A DNA stretch of 64,000 nucleotides. It comes from Planctomycetia bacterium. GTDB lineage: Bacteria; Planctomycetota; Brocadiia; Brocadiales; Brocadiaceae. Each line of letters begins with the position of its first letter. Position 1 is the first letter of the stretch. The stretch covers positions 248,001 to 312,000 of the forward strand of contig JABTVC010000002.1 of the NCBI GenBank assembly GCA_015075005.1, read 5' to 3'. The position numbers and the translations under genes were made by a program. The notes beneath the pieces are model-generated. The model had not been told where the DNA came from. It worked only from the letters and a program-made list of their open reading frames with translations, and did no database searches. Shown here piece after piece: positions 19,165 to 26,716 of the stretch.

Positions 19165-20388
19165 ATGATTGGCATATCAAAATTATACTGTGGTACGGTA
19201 GAACCATCAGATGCTTTGCGTTACGGGAGAGAGTCCAAAAAACTGCCATCCCATTTATTGCAATTTTCCAAAGATAAAAAACCCGTTGTAGTTTGGAATG
19301 TAGGGCAACGCTGCAACCTGAAATGTGTCCATTGCTATTCTCAGTCAAAGGATATTATATACCCCAATGAACTGACTACAAGTGAGGCAAAGTCCATGTT
19401 GGATGACCTCGCAGATTATGGTGCGCCTGTGATTCTGTTTTCTGGCGGAGAACCTCTTATGAGGCCTGACCTTCTTGAATTAATTGGCTACGCTAAAGAG
19501 AAGGGTTTGCGGGCAGTTATCAGTACGAATGGCACCTTGATTACCCGGGAGAAGGCAAATGAATTGAAAACGTTCGGGCTTTCCTATGTTGGAATCAGTC
19601 TTGATGGCCTGAAGGAAACAAATGACCGTTTTCGTGGTATTCCTGGTGCATTTGATGCGGCATTGGCTGGTATTCGGAATTGCATGTCGGTTGGTATTAA
19701 AGTAGGCCTGCGTTTTACCATTAACAAGCGAAATGCACATGATATTTCCGGCATATTTCAACTCATTGAAAAAGAAAATATTCCAAGGGTCTGCTTCTAT
19801 CACCTGGTTTATTCAGGCAGGGGTTCCAACTTAATCGAGGAAGATCTTTCTCACAAAGAAACCCGTGAGGTTGTTGACCTTATTATCAACAAGACCAGAG
19901 AAGCACATGACAGGGGCAGGAAAATAGAGGTGCTCACTGTGGATAATCATGCTGACGGGGCGTATGTATATTTACGACTCCTGAAGGAAGATCCCAGGAG
20001 GGCAAAAGAGGTATATGAACTTCTCCAGATGAACGAGGGAAATAGTTCTGGCAAAGGGCTTGCCTGTATCAGCTGGGATGGAGAGGTGCATGCCGACCAG
20101 TTTTGGAGACAATACTCTTTTGGAAACATCAGGAAAAGAAAGTTTAGCGAGATATGGGAGGATACTTCCAATGAATTAATGGCTAAACTGAAAAACAAAA
20201 ATCCTTACATAAAGGGACGTTGTGCAAAATGCAGATGGCTTAATATCTGTAGCGGAAACTTCAGGGCCAGGGCAGAGGCATATTATGGCGATATATGGGA
20301 ACACGACCCTGCCTGCTATCTTACCGATGAAGAGATTGGGATCGAGTCTGCGTCACCCAAAAAAACAAGAGAAAAGGTGACTGTTTAA
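19165..20388 (+). CDS. ahbC: Radical SAM/SPASM protein AhbC-like (12,18-didecarboxysiroheme deacetylase)
   Basis: ~407 aa. The N-terminus MIGISKLYCGTVEPSDALRY with KLPSHLLQFSKDKKPVVVWN is characteristic of AhbC, the enzyme that removes acetate side chains in the siroheme-dependent (alternative) heme pathway. The radical SAM cluster motif is RCNLKCVHCYS, followed by SGGEPLMRPD. The C-terminal auxiliary cluster cysteines are in GLACISWDG and CAKCRWLNICSGNFRARAE...DPACYL. NirJ (heme d1) is the closest alternative. I chose the ATG at 19165, preceded by GGAGAT; a longer in-frame ORF begins at 19102 but its extra residues read through the leader hairpin. No other heme genes are adjacent. Confidence 0.87.
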   Translation: MIGISKLYCGTVEPSDALRYGRESKKLPSHLLQFSKDKKPVVVWNVGQRCNLKCVHCYSQSKDIIYPNELTTSEAKSMLDDLADYGAPVILFSGGEPLMRPDLLELIGYAKEKGLRAVISTNGTLITREKANELKTFGLSYVGISLDGLKETNDRFRGIPGAFDAALAGIRNCMSVGIKVGLRFTINKRNAHDISGIFQLIEKENIPRVCFYHLVYSGRGSNLIEEDLSHKETREVVDLIINKTREAHDRGRKIEVLTVDNHADGAYVYLRLLKEDPRRAKEVYELLQMNEGNSSGKGLACISWDGEVHADQFWRQYSFGNIRKRKFSEIWEDTSNELMAKLKNKNPYIKGRCAKCRWLNICSGNFRARAEAYYGDIWEHDPACYLTDEEIGIESASPKKTREKVTV

Positions 20389-20517
20389 AAATCTAGCGTG
20401 GTCTTATAGCCTCCAGGATCGATACCTAACCCAATTGTTGCATGGGCCTGTGGATCAAAGTCACTTTTTCCCTTCCATGGCGAGACCAGCCGCAAGATTT
20501 ATCGTAGTCGCGGCTTA
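20385..20517 (-). pseudogene. ParA/MinD-family ATPase remnant
   Basis: Minus-strand fragments resemble the N-terminal region of ParA ATPases. From ~20520 down to 20461 the frame reads A-A-T-T-I-N-L-A-A-G-L-A-M-E-G-K-K, like the sequence after Walker A. After a frameshift, DFDPQAHATIGLGIDP (Walker A' region) continues down to a stop at 20385. The Walker A Lys codon position is a TAA stop (20515-20517). No C-terminal part remains. The fragment ends where the oppositely oriented ahbC stops, so this is a decayed insertion-type gene. Confidence 0.45.
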
Positions 20518-20610
20518 ACCGACATCGCCATTTGTTTTCTTGATCTGCAAGGAAGGGTGTTTGGAGTTTTGTCTTAATAGCCGGAATTGTTTTTGTATTC
20601 TCTTTTTCAT
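20518..20610 (-). pseudogene. Possible RelE/ParE-type toxin N-terminal remnant
   Basis: A short frame starting MKKRIQKQFRLLRQNSKHPS and ending after LQIKKTNGDVG. The RLL...HPSL..KK pattern is common in small RelE/ParE-like toxins. It lies 27 nt after the broken UPF0175 antitoxin gene, the place where its toxin would be expected. The remainder is missing and ParA-like sequence is joined to it. Assignment is tentative. Confidence 0.35.
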
Positions 20611-20637
20611 ATGTCAGAAACAATTAACCCTGCCATT

Positions 20638-20913
20638 TTATTTTTTCCCCTTTTCTCTTTTTTCATCGTCTTCTCGTTGCCGTTCAAGCTCTTCTGGTGG
20701 GAAATTTGCCATCGGTATATTATGCTCGGCCATTAAATCAAAAAGCGTGTTTCTGTCTATTCCCAGAAGCCCCGCTGCTTTGCCCTGGGATATTTCTCTC
20801 TTTCACAAAAGTTCCAAAATCATTGATTCTTTCGCTTTTCTTAAAGCCTCTTTGTCCTGAACACTTTTCCCCGGAAACTCAACTGGAAATTCCAAAACCA
20901 TTTGCTTTGGCAT
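20638..20913 (-). pseudogene. UPF0175-family antitoxin, interrupted by an in-frame stop
   Basis: Reading down from the ATG at 20911-20913 gives MPKQMVLEFPVEFPGKSVQD and EALRKAKESMILELL, then a TGA (20803-20805), then KREISQGKAAGLLGIDRNTL and FDLMAEHNIPMANFPPEEL to a TAA at 20638-20640, all in one frame. The GKAA.LLGI.R helix-turn-helix and the FPPEELE tail are typical of UPF0175 proteins. Full length would be ~91 aa, normal for the family. The single stop within an otherwise clean frame marks a recently inactivated gene or a base error. Its upstream region carries the 141-bp repeat shared with the antitoxin locus at 24.3 kb. Confidence 0.7.
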
Positions 20914-20928
20914 GGTTAACCCCCTTTC

Positions 20929-21069
20929 TTTAGTTGTTAATATAGACTGTTTCATAAAATAACCATTCTCCGGATGAGCATAATGATTAATAATTCCCTG
21001 TCAACCTAAAAGGCAATCGGAGGCTTATCTTTGAAATAGGGCGGAGGCTTCAATTCTGTCCTTATATAT
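20929..21069. repeat. Direct repeat copy 1 (shared with 24358-24498), carrying an IS4-transposase tail
   Basis: About 141 nt that recur almost unchanged at 24358-24498. The segment holds the region upstream of an antitoxin start (TTTAGTTGTTAATA onward) and, on the minus strand, the last codons of an IS4/Tn5-like transposase (IRTELKPPPYFKDKPPIAF then stop). At 21069 the match ends abruptly and sequence leading into the IS1182-like element begins. Confidence 0.8.
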
Positions 21070-21109
21070 GACTCTGTTGAAAAACCCTGTTTTTCGAAAA
21101 ACACTAAAA

Positions 21110-22294
21110 TTAAAGATTTATTCTTTGTGAAATTTTGAGAAAGCAACATTCCGTGTAACAAGGCTGTTTTTTCAGTTTAAAGACAAAAGATACGCTGAAA
21201 AATCCCTTTACAAAAGAAAAAGCACGGGAAAAATACGTTTTTACGGGTAGGATGTATCCGTAAAGAATACCATGCCTGATAAATCTCTTCACATTACAGG
21301 CAATAGAGGCAAAGAGTAATTGCAATCGTGTCCTGCCTTCCGTTCGATACCTCGACCTTCGGACTCCGTGTACGCGAACCATTTCGCTCACGGTCGCCTC
21401 CACCCCAGTACCAATCTTTACCGGGCATCTCGTATTTACCTTGCACTCCCTACACACTGAAGCGTCAAAATGTACAAGGGTCTTTCCCGTCTTCTCGCTT
21501 TGCACATGGTCTACCGGCGCTTGTTTTCCCGGACAGGCAAGCACGGACACTGCCTTGTTCTTCTCATCAACGCACACTTCAAAATCCGCTGTGTCGAGTG
21601 GTCTATCCCCCGCTTGATACTTCTCGAATGATTGGGAACGACCTGAACTCGGGCCTTCCAGCAATATGCCTCTCTCATTTGAATCCACTATGGTCTGGCC
21701 ATTCACAAATCCAGCATCCGAATATTGTTCCTCCGGTTTCATCTTTCCTTCTTCCAACCTTTTCTGGATACCGGGAAGCTCTTTGCTTATCTCCTCATAC
21801 AAGCCAAGCTTTTGCTTGCGTAAGTTTTGCAGAAATACCCGTAGCGTCTCTTTAAATAATCCATAACGGGACAGAATTTGCAACCACCCATGCATAAAAA
21901 ATGAGTCTGTTCTCTGCTTCTTCTCAGAGGTTCCACACGCCCCTATAAACCGTACCGTTAATTTCTCAAATAACTTCCTCGCTGCACAACTTGTCTCCAT
22001 ACGAAGGAAAAACTTAAACAACGTCGTGTGGTCTATCGGCTCTTCCCCTATTGGTGTTCGCGTAGCTATTAACCAGTCAAGCCTCCTTGTCTGCAGAAAC
22101 TCTGCTCCTCGCCACGTATGTCTTTCCATATCCATAAAGATAAGGATCGATACCGCTTTCTTTATCTGCGTGTTTGGCCTTCCCGTTTCACTTGGATACA
22201 GCTCACGGGAAAGGTCTTCATCTATGTGCGGATATACTTGATCACGGTACAGGTAACACCAGTCTTCTTGTGGCAAGGCATTAGGGGAAAACAT
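21110..22294 (-). mobile_element. IS1182-like transposase, probably internally deleted
   Basis: 394 aa. The N-terminus (MFSPNALPQEDWCYLYRDQV, GRPNTQIKKAVSILIFM, IDHTTLFKFFLRME) and the C-terminal core (SRYRTEGRTRLQLLFASIAC) match IS1182-family DDE transposases, which I know as ~450-500 aa. The middle reads directly from LGLYEEISKELPG into IQKRLEEGKMKPEEQYSDAG, and later from VKIGTGV into EATVSEMVRVHG. Both joins appear to skip conserved blocks, so the element is probably inactive. I could not find convincing terminal inverted repeats in the flanks. The left boundary is near 21070, where the 141-bp repeat is cut. Confidence 0.8.
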
Positions 22295-22378
22295 TTTTCA
22301 CATCAAACAGGGATAATTGGGGACTTGTTTTGCAAAACATGAAGGATTCCTAATATTTGTTAGGACTCAGGAAAAACC

Positions 22379-23080
22379 ATGGCAGAATTCTGCAATAGGC
22401 ATCCAATCCTTGTACTTCTCTTTCTTTTCTGGCTTTCAGGCGCTGTCGTGCGCTTCATTTTGCTTTTCGGCGCGGCCGTGTGGCGTCTTCTGACCAGAAA
22501 CTCCTTGCGCAATCGCAATCTGTGGCTAATTGGTTTTGAAGTTGATTGGGTTGGCGGCCTTCTTCGTGAAAAAGAACCGGGCGAGAACCCATGGAAGGAC
22601 CAAGTTTCCCTTCTTTGGTTTCTCGCCTTTATGGCCGCGATTGATTCCGCGCTAAGCTGGATCGGAGTTCTTATAACTCTGATCGCAACGCTAGTGGTCT
22701 TTTACAAGTGGCTTACTACTCCAGCAAAGATACGAGAGATGTCCTGGCGAGCCGGTAATATTGAATATCGATGTGCTGAAGACTTTCTGCAATTGGCACA
22801 GGAAGGCTATCTGCCTGGCTCAACAGGCCCGTCTAGTCAGAACCTCGCCGAAGCGAGAGCTCAAGTCGAAAGAATTGCGCGAAAGTATGCAGATCGGGTC
22901 TTTCCTGATGATCCCGAAATGGCCGATAAATATGTGGAACTTGCAGGCAGCCTTTCAGAAAAACGATTCGGGTCGAAAGTAATCCATCCGCAATTTTGGA
23001 TGATTCCATTTACGAAGGCTGCGGCTGAGCACATCACCGGCTTCAGATTTTCTTCTCTTTCAAAGACGCGCGAGGACTAA
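22379..23080 (+). CDS. Hypothetical membrane protein
   Basis: 233 aa, family not recognised. Two hydrophobic segments are clear: ~9-33 (PILVLLFLFWLSGAVVRFIL) and ~82-108 (WIGVLITLIATLVVFYKWLT). The C-terminal ~120 residues are soluble, helical and charged (AEARAQVERIARKYADRVFP). RBS AGGAAA is 6 nt upstream, and a good terminator follows at 23202-23236. Its composition is GC-richer than the surrounding backbone, and it sits between a broken transposase and toxin-antitoxin genes, so it is probably an acquired cargo gene. Confidence 0.65.
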   Translation: MAEFCNRHPILVLLFLFWLSGAVVRFILLFGAAVWRLLTRNSLRNRNLWLIGFEVDWVGGLLREKEPGENPWKDQVSLLWFLAFMAAIDSALSWIGVLITLIATLVVFYKWLTTPAKIREMSWRAGNIEYRCAEDFLQLAQEGYLPGSTGPSSQNLAEARAQVERIARKYADRVFPDDPEMADKYVELAGSLSEKRFGSKVIHPQFWMIPFTKAAAEHITGFRFSSLSKTRED

Positions 23081-23201
23081 ACGATCGTCCTCTAACCATC
23101 TGCTTGAACCAACACGCACACAAAGGAGTTCCAATAGCGCGCGGCTCAACGGCGGCGCTATTAATTTCCTGCCAAACCCAAAAGACTTTGTCCTCAAGTC
23201 T

Positions 23202-23236
23202 AAAGGCTGGTATTTATACCAGCCTTTATTTTTTGC
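23202..23236 (+). terminator. Rho-independent terminator
   Basis: A 12-bp perfect stem, AAAGGCTGGTAT (23202-23213) and ATACCAGCCTTT (23216-23227), is followed by ATTTTTT. It is positioned to end the plus-strand gene at 22379-23080. The opposite strand carries the 3' end of the RelE-type toxin, so it may work for both. Confidence 0.8.
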
Positions 23237-23494
23237 GATATGTTTTTTCGTTCCTGATAAGAATCCCTGAAATTTCAATAATACGCCCATGGTGATACGG
23301 AATGAAAATAATCCGATAACTACAACTTTCCGGAATCGGCCTTGCCATTCCTTCTCTTTTAATTGAATGACGTTGCCACGAAACGGGTATTCTTGCATTC
23401 CTTCAATGACTTCAAAAATACTTCTCTGGCGATCTTTGGGAAGTCTTTCAAATTGTTTTTCTGCTTCTTTAGAAAGTCGAATAATCCACGCCAT
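23226..23494 (-). pseudogene. RelE/HigB-type toxin with a frameshift
   Basis: The frame starts MAWIIRLSKEAEKQFERLPK and continues RQRSIFEVIEGM...NVIQLKEKEWQGRFRK, a clear RelE/ParE-superfamily ribonuclease toxin. Near 23320-23330 the frame slips: the conserved ending SYRIIFIPYHHGRIIEISGI, LIRNEKTYRKK, stop (23226-23228) is found in the next frame. The uncorrected frame runs on to 23060 but encodes unrelated sequence. With the shift repaired the protein would be ~89 aa, typical for RelE. It lies 64 nt after an AbrB-type antitoxin gene and is probably the partner of that gene. Confidence 0.8.
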
Positions 23495-23558
23495 AGATAG
23501 CGCTGTTAGCCTTTTATCCTCTTTTTGAGATCATCCCACAACACATATTCACCTCTCT

Positions 23559-23762
23559 TTAATTGCGCCTCCCCTTTTTTATCATAGTTTCTTCTTCGGG
23601 TATCAGAATATCATCCGAATCAACCAGCTTTTTTGGTTTGATAAGCACAAAACCCCTGCTTTCTTTTATCTCAACAAAATCCCTTTCTTTAAGGCCTACG
23701 TCTTCGCATATCTCTTTAGGAATAACAACCTGGCGACGTTGGCCAACCTTGCTAATAGCCAT
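23559..23762 (-). CDS. AbrB/MazE-type antitoxin (SpoVT-AbrB swapped hairpin)
   Basis: 67 aa from the chosen ATG at 23762, preceded by AGAGAGAAGAA; a 15-residue longer form from 23807 is possible. The AbrB DNA-binding fold is seen in MAISKVGQRRQVVIPKEICE, DVGLKERDFVEI and the strand GFVLIKPKK. Such antitoxins autoregulate their operon. The adjacent downstream toxin is frame-disrupted, so this may be an orphan antitoxin. Confidence 0.85.
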   Translation of the reverse strand: MAISKVGQRRQVVIPKEICEDVGLKERDFVEIKESRGFVLIKPKKLVDSDDILIPEEETMIKKGRRN

Positions 23763-23898
23763 TGCTTCTTCTCTCTTAATAGATGGTGTGTAAACTTTAG
23801 TATTCATACCATCAGACTATCAGATAATGGGAAATAATCAAGGATAGGCACTATTTTTTAGTCTGCCCTTTATACGATTGTTACCCTTACCATAAATA

Positions 23899-23921
23899 AA
23901 GCCAACCGTTATGGTTGGCTT
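23899..23921. terminator. Hairpin between two toxin-antitoxin loci
   Basis: AAGCCAACC (23899-23907), loop GTTAT, GGTTGGCTT (23913-23921): a 9-bp perfect stem without a T-tract. It sits between the end of the MazF-like remnant and the start of the AbrB antitoxin. It may terminate the former or be an operator for the latter. Confidence 0.45.
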
Positions 23922-23968
23922 AGGCAGAATAAATACCCTTCCGGATTTATTTAAAGACTACCAAATAA

Positions 23969-24106
23969 TTATAGTCCTAAAGCTACGCGCAGCCTCTTGT
24001 CTACTTCGGATAAGTCTGCATCTGTCAAATTACCTGGCCTGGTTTTCGTACCAGTAAGATCAGCGAAAGGAAAAGGAATTAAAACAATATCACCTCTTTT
24101 GTACAT
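23969..24106 (-). pseudogene. MazF/PemK-type toxin with the middle deleted in frame
   Basis: 45 codons read MYKRGDIVLIPFPFADLTGT, KTRPGNLTDADLSEVDKRLR, VALGL, stop. The first ~23 residues are the MazF/PemK N-terminus (GDIVLIPFPF.DL.G.K.RP) and the last ~20 look like the C-terminal helix of the same family. The central beta-barrel strands (~60-70 residues) are absent without a frame change. The start overlaps the end of the DUF104 antitoxin gene by 15 nt, normal for a TA pair. The product can hardly be a functional RNase. Confidence 0.7.
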
Positions 24107-24341
24107 GATAGAGATCCTTCCAATTGTCATAAATTGCGTCTTTCTCATTGTTCCAATCGCTAGCGAAACTGCTCATCGCCAAGTTACCCCATTCCCTATC
24201 TCTTTGTTCTTCTTCGTAAAGAAATTCTTTGGTAAGCGTTTCAGATATGGTAATAGTAATTTCTTTACCTTCCGGCATCTCTACTTTTTCCAAAGGTTCA
24301 ATTACACCGTGCGAAAATCTAGCTCTGATTGTTCTAGCCAT
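24090..24341 (-). CDS. DUF104/AF2212-like antitoxin
   Basis: 83 aa from ATG 24341, preceded by AAAAAGGAGGGCCAGAC (strong RBS); a longer frame to 24383 lacks one. MARTIRARFSHGVIEPLEKV followed by EMPEGKEITITI is the AF2212-like antitoxin signature (short beta-barrel). The C-terminal part (EEEQRDREWGNLAMSSFASD) would contact the toxin. It is coupled to the truncated MazF-like ORF. Confidence 0.82.
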   Translation of the reverse strand: MARTIRARFSHGVIEPLEKVEMPEGKEITITISETLTKEFLYEEEQRDREWGNLAMSSFASDWNNEKDAIYDNWKDLYHVQKR

Positions 24342-24357
24342 GTCTGGCCCTCCTTTT

Positions 24358-24498
24358 TTAGTTGTTAATAAGGCCTGTTTCATAAAATAACTAATCTACT
24401 CATTAAGCATAATGATTAAAAATTCCCTGTCAACCTAAAAGGCAATCGGAGGCTTATCTTTGAAATAGGGCGGAGGCTTCAATTCTGTCCTTATATAT
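24358..24498. repeat. Direct repeat copy 2 (shared with 20929-21069)
   Basis: Near-identical to copy 1 over ~141 nt; differences concentrate in about 30 nt around 24400. It includes the upstream region of the DUF104 antitoxin gene and the 3' end of the IS4-like transposase. The common unit therefore probably reflects the same element end next to two different antitoxin genes. Confidence 0.8.
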
Positions 24499-25040
24499 CG
24501 AACTGACACTTCTGCAACACGTGAACTCCTGAGGCGCTGGTCATCAAAGATTTCGAAAACATCCGCCTCCCGATCCATTACACACATGAACGATGTATGA
24601 GATATCAGGTGTTTTATATCCATACAATCGCGCACCCCCTCAATCCAAATGAAGGTATTCTTCTCCTCTGCCAGGATTGCCGGGAGGGGGCGATCGTCTT
24701 CCTCAGACCTCTGATCCCGGGCAGTACACTCAGCCCGGAGTACTCCCAGGGGAAGGCCGCTGCTTGTTACCACAAAGGTCGAATGCAGATGCAATCCCTT
24801 ACTCTGCCTGCCAGTCTGGTTTGTGCCTACAAACCCCAAACCCTCACATCTTTCCAACGGGGAATAATTCAGATCACTGCCATCTTGAATGCAAAGCACG
24901 GTCTTCTGTGCCTTCATCTGCTGTATCGTACGCTCCCGATGCGGCTTGAGTATCGCTGGCATGGTTACCTCCGAATTGTCCGGTTTGTCAATAAACCGAT
25001 AATAGCCCTTGACCTTTGGCCACTCTCTTCGGGAAGTCAC
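24435..25040 (-). mobile_element. IS4 (Tn5-like) transposase, truncated and internally deleted
   Basis: 201 aa. EWPKVKGYYRFIDKPDNSEV, QKTVLCIQDGSDLNYS, CEGLGFVGTNQTGRQSKGLH and MCVMDREADVFEIFDDQR match the N-terminal and DDE regions of IS4/Tn5-type transposases, which are ~400-450 aa. After FDDQR the sequence jumps to VAEVSVRYIRTELKPPP and stops at KDKPPIAF, so the catalytic core and C-terminus are missing. Upstream, 25041-25130 carries another frame ending EEHFRMKM that may be a frameshifted N-terminus. The element is non-functional. Confidence 0.78.
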
Positions 25041-25294
25041 ATTTTCATACGAAAATGCTCCTCAAGGGGATACACATAAATATCTTTTATGCTTTCCCCC
25101 ATCTTCCTGAAAACATCCTGCCTGCCTCGACCTTTGGTACGACCAACATTATACAAGGGTGGATGAGACGAAGGGCATCCACCAAAAATAATAACACCGC
25201 AAAAGCGCAAATGACGCAATGAAAAGGGAAGAAGTATATGGTGAATAGGGCGATACAAGACAATCGCCTTAATCCACCCGCTATTTGAGAAATC

Positions 25295-25573
25295 TCAATT
25301 GCTACATTTTCTCTCTTTTATCTCAAGGATCCTTTTTGCAGCCTCATCTAAATCCATATCATAAAGCTCCACTGCTTCCATTTCATCTAAATGCATATCA
25401 AGGGACTTTTCTATATCATGGATCTGTTTGGTATCTTCGATGGTATCAGGGGGATTAACCGTTGACCACATACAACACATTTGATGTGAGTCCGGGTTAT
25501 GTTTGTATGCCTTCTGGTACTTTTTGTAAATTTGATATAATTTTGCGTATATTTCGCTATATTCGGCTTTCAT
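25295..25573 (-). CDS. Hypothetical small protein
   Basis: 92 aa, not recognised. It is highly charged and helical, with an N-terminal Tyr/Lys-rich segment (EYSEIYAKLYQIYKKYQKAY) and an acidic C-terminal half (DMDLDEAAKRILEIKERK). Two adjacent Cys occur (MCCMW). The start overlaps a decayed SIR2 gene region and there is no good RBS, so it may itself be part of a fused or broken gene. Confidence 0.4.
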   Translation of the reverse strand: MKAEYSEIYAKLYQIYKKYQKAYKHNPDSHQMCCMWSTVNPPDTIEDTKQIHDIEKSLDMHLDEMEAVELYDMDLDEAAKRILEIKERKCSN

Positions 25574-25597
25574 GACGCATCAGAAATATCAGCCTCA

Positions 25598-25986
25598 TAT
25601 CGATTGACTTTCATACCAACCAAGTGAGCCATGCAGTTTATAAAGGTGGATATTCCCCTGAATTATACTAAATTGCCTTCCTTTCCAAGAGCGACGCACA
25701 ACTCCAATACGGTGTTGGAACATTGTTGAGTCATAACATGAATACCTCCATCATCAAGAAGATCCAAAGCAGCTTCTAAACCGTCTACCCCTTCATCTAA
25801 TTTAGCTTGAATATCTTCTCTCTCATTAACAGGAATTCCCTCATTAATCAAACTCCAAAGATTTGTCATTAGCGGGTACCCATTACCATTTAAATATGAA
25901 GAACCAGCACCTAATAGATAGCCCACACGCTGACTAGGCAATTGCATAGACACTTTCTGTTCAAGTTTTTTTTGAAAGCCAGTCAT
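25598..25986 (-). pseudogene. SIR2-like NAD-binding protein, central deletion and frameshifts
   Basis: 25986-25663 encodes the N-terminus of a SIR2-domain protein: GYLLGAGSSYLNGNGYPLMT (the GAGxS nucleotide motif) with LWSLI and GLEAALDLLDDGG. The frame then ends. Just below it, another frame encodes GNIHLYKLHGSLGWYES, the Leu-His-Gly motif region that normally lies well over 100 residues later. The block between them is deleted. SIR2-like proteins of this architecture occur in NAD-depleting phage defence. The remnant is not expected to be active. Confidence 0.6.
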
Positions 25987-26255
25987 TTCTTTAATTCACA
26001 TGCCGTTTCTTTTATTATCCTCTTGCGAAACAAATTTGCCGGAGAAGGCTTTTTTGAGAATAGATTGGCGAAGACGATCATTGCTATAGTACCAAATGAG
26101 GAACATATCCTTTTTGGAATCTACATTTATATAAAAAGAATATTTCTCAGGTATGTAAAAGATCGGTATCCCAATTGAAAATTCGTTTGAGAAAAAACCC
26201 TATTTGCGAATGATCGTCTTCTTGCCCCGACTGCCGGGAACAATGAATCAGGTAT
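25987..26255. other. Intergenic sequence with no recognised gene
   Basis: AT-rich sequence upstream of the SIR2 remnant. I see no frame with recognisable motifs or codon structure on either strand, and no RNA gene. Confidence 0.4.
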
Positions 26256-26369
26256 TTAAGAAATGCAATGAAAACCCTGTTCTTCAAAATGGGAATCAAA
26301 GGTAAAAATAGTTTTAATTCCTGAATTGCGCATAATTTCGAAACTTATACAATCAACAAAAATTCTCAT
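26256..26369 (-). pseudogene. PIN-domain (VapC-type) toxin, C-terminal remnant
   Basis: A 37-codon frame reads MRIFVDCISFEIMRNSGIKT, IFTFDSHFEEQGFHCIS, stop. D-x-S/F-F-x-x-M-R followed by TFDSHFE..GF is the conserved C-terminal block of PIN-domain RNases (VapC), including the late acidic residues. The N-terminal two thirds are missing. Its ATG overlaps the stop of the preceding ribbon-helix-helix fragment. Confidence 0.65.
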
Positions 26370-26467
26370 TTACCGAATGCCTCTGCAATAGATAGATGCC
26401 GGGATAATACAATTTTTTTTAATGCCTTTACCTGTTCTTCTGTCAATTGAATTTGAGTCCGTACCAT
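26366..26467 (-). pseudogene. Ribbon-helix-helix (CopG-type) antitoxin, truncated
   Basis: 33 aa: MVRTQIQLTEEQVKALKKIV, LSRHLSIAEAFGK. The beta-strand RTQIQL plus helix TEEQVKALKKI is a CopG/VapB N-terminus. It is preceded by a good RBS (CCGGAGGCTAAT). It ends prematurely at ~half the normal length and fuses into the PIN remnant, consistent with one deletion that removed the 3' part of vapB and the 5' part of vapC. Confidence 0.65.
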
Positions 26468-26637
26468 ATTAGCCTCCGGTGATAACAGTTTTGGCTCGAT
26501 GATAGCCGATTTAACCAGGCATGTCAAAAGGGTATATTGTTACTTTTAAAAAGTAAACGGGCGCTAACTTTTTCGCCACGAAGTTACAAAAAAAAACCTT
26601 AGTCGCATAGTGTCTTTGTGGCAACTTTAAAATGGGA

Positions 26638-26679
26638 CATCAAGCTAAGCACGGACAAACAAGTTTGTCCATGCCACCC
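26638..26679 (-). repeat. Dispersed palindromic repeat, copy A
   Basis: Read on the minus strand: GGGTGGCATGGACAAAC, then TTGTTTGTCCGTGC and TTAGCTTGATG. The core GGACAAAC/GTTTGTCC is a perfect 8-bp inverted repeat. The same unit occurs in plus orientation at 49400-49446 with only a few differences. It lies in the ~250-nt gap between the VapBC remnant and a small hypothetical gene. Confidence 0.75.
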
Positions 26680-26716
26680 TAAAACCAGCTTAATTATCGT
26701 GGAAATTCATATTTAA

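Noticed and set aside
23060-23225. C-terminal extension of the RelE-type ORF on the minus strand
   Set aside because: After ~23325 this frame is out of register; the family's conserved end is found in the neighbouring frame and stops at 23226. The residues encoded by 23060-23225 are a frameshift product.
25037-25258. Minus-strand 73-codon frame ending EEHFRMKM
   Set aside because: The last part may be the frameshifted N-terminus of the IS4-like transposase, but I cannot align it with confidence; the first half shows no protein-like pattern. Not listed as a separate gene.
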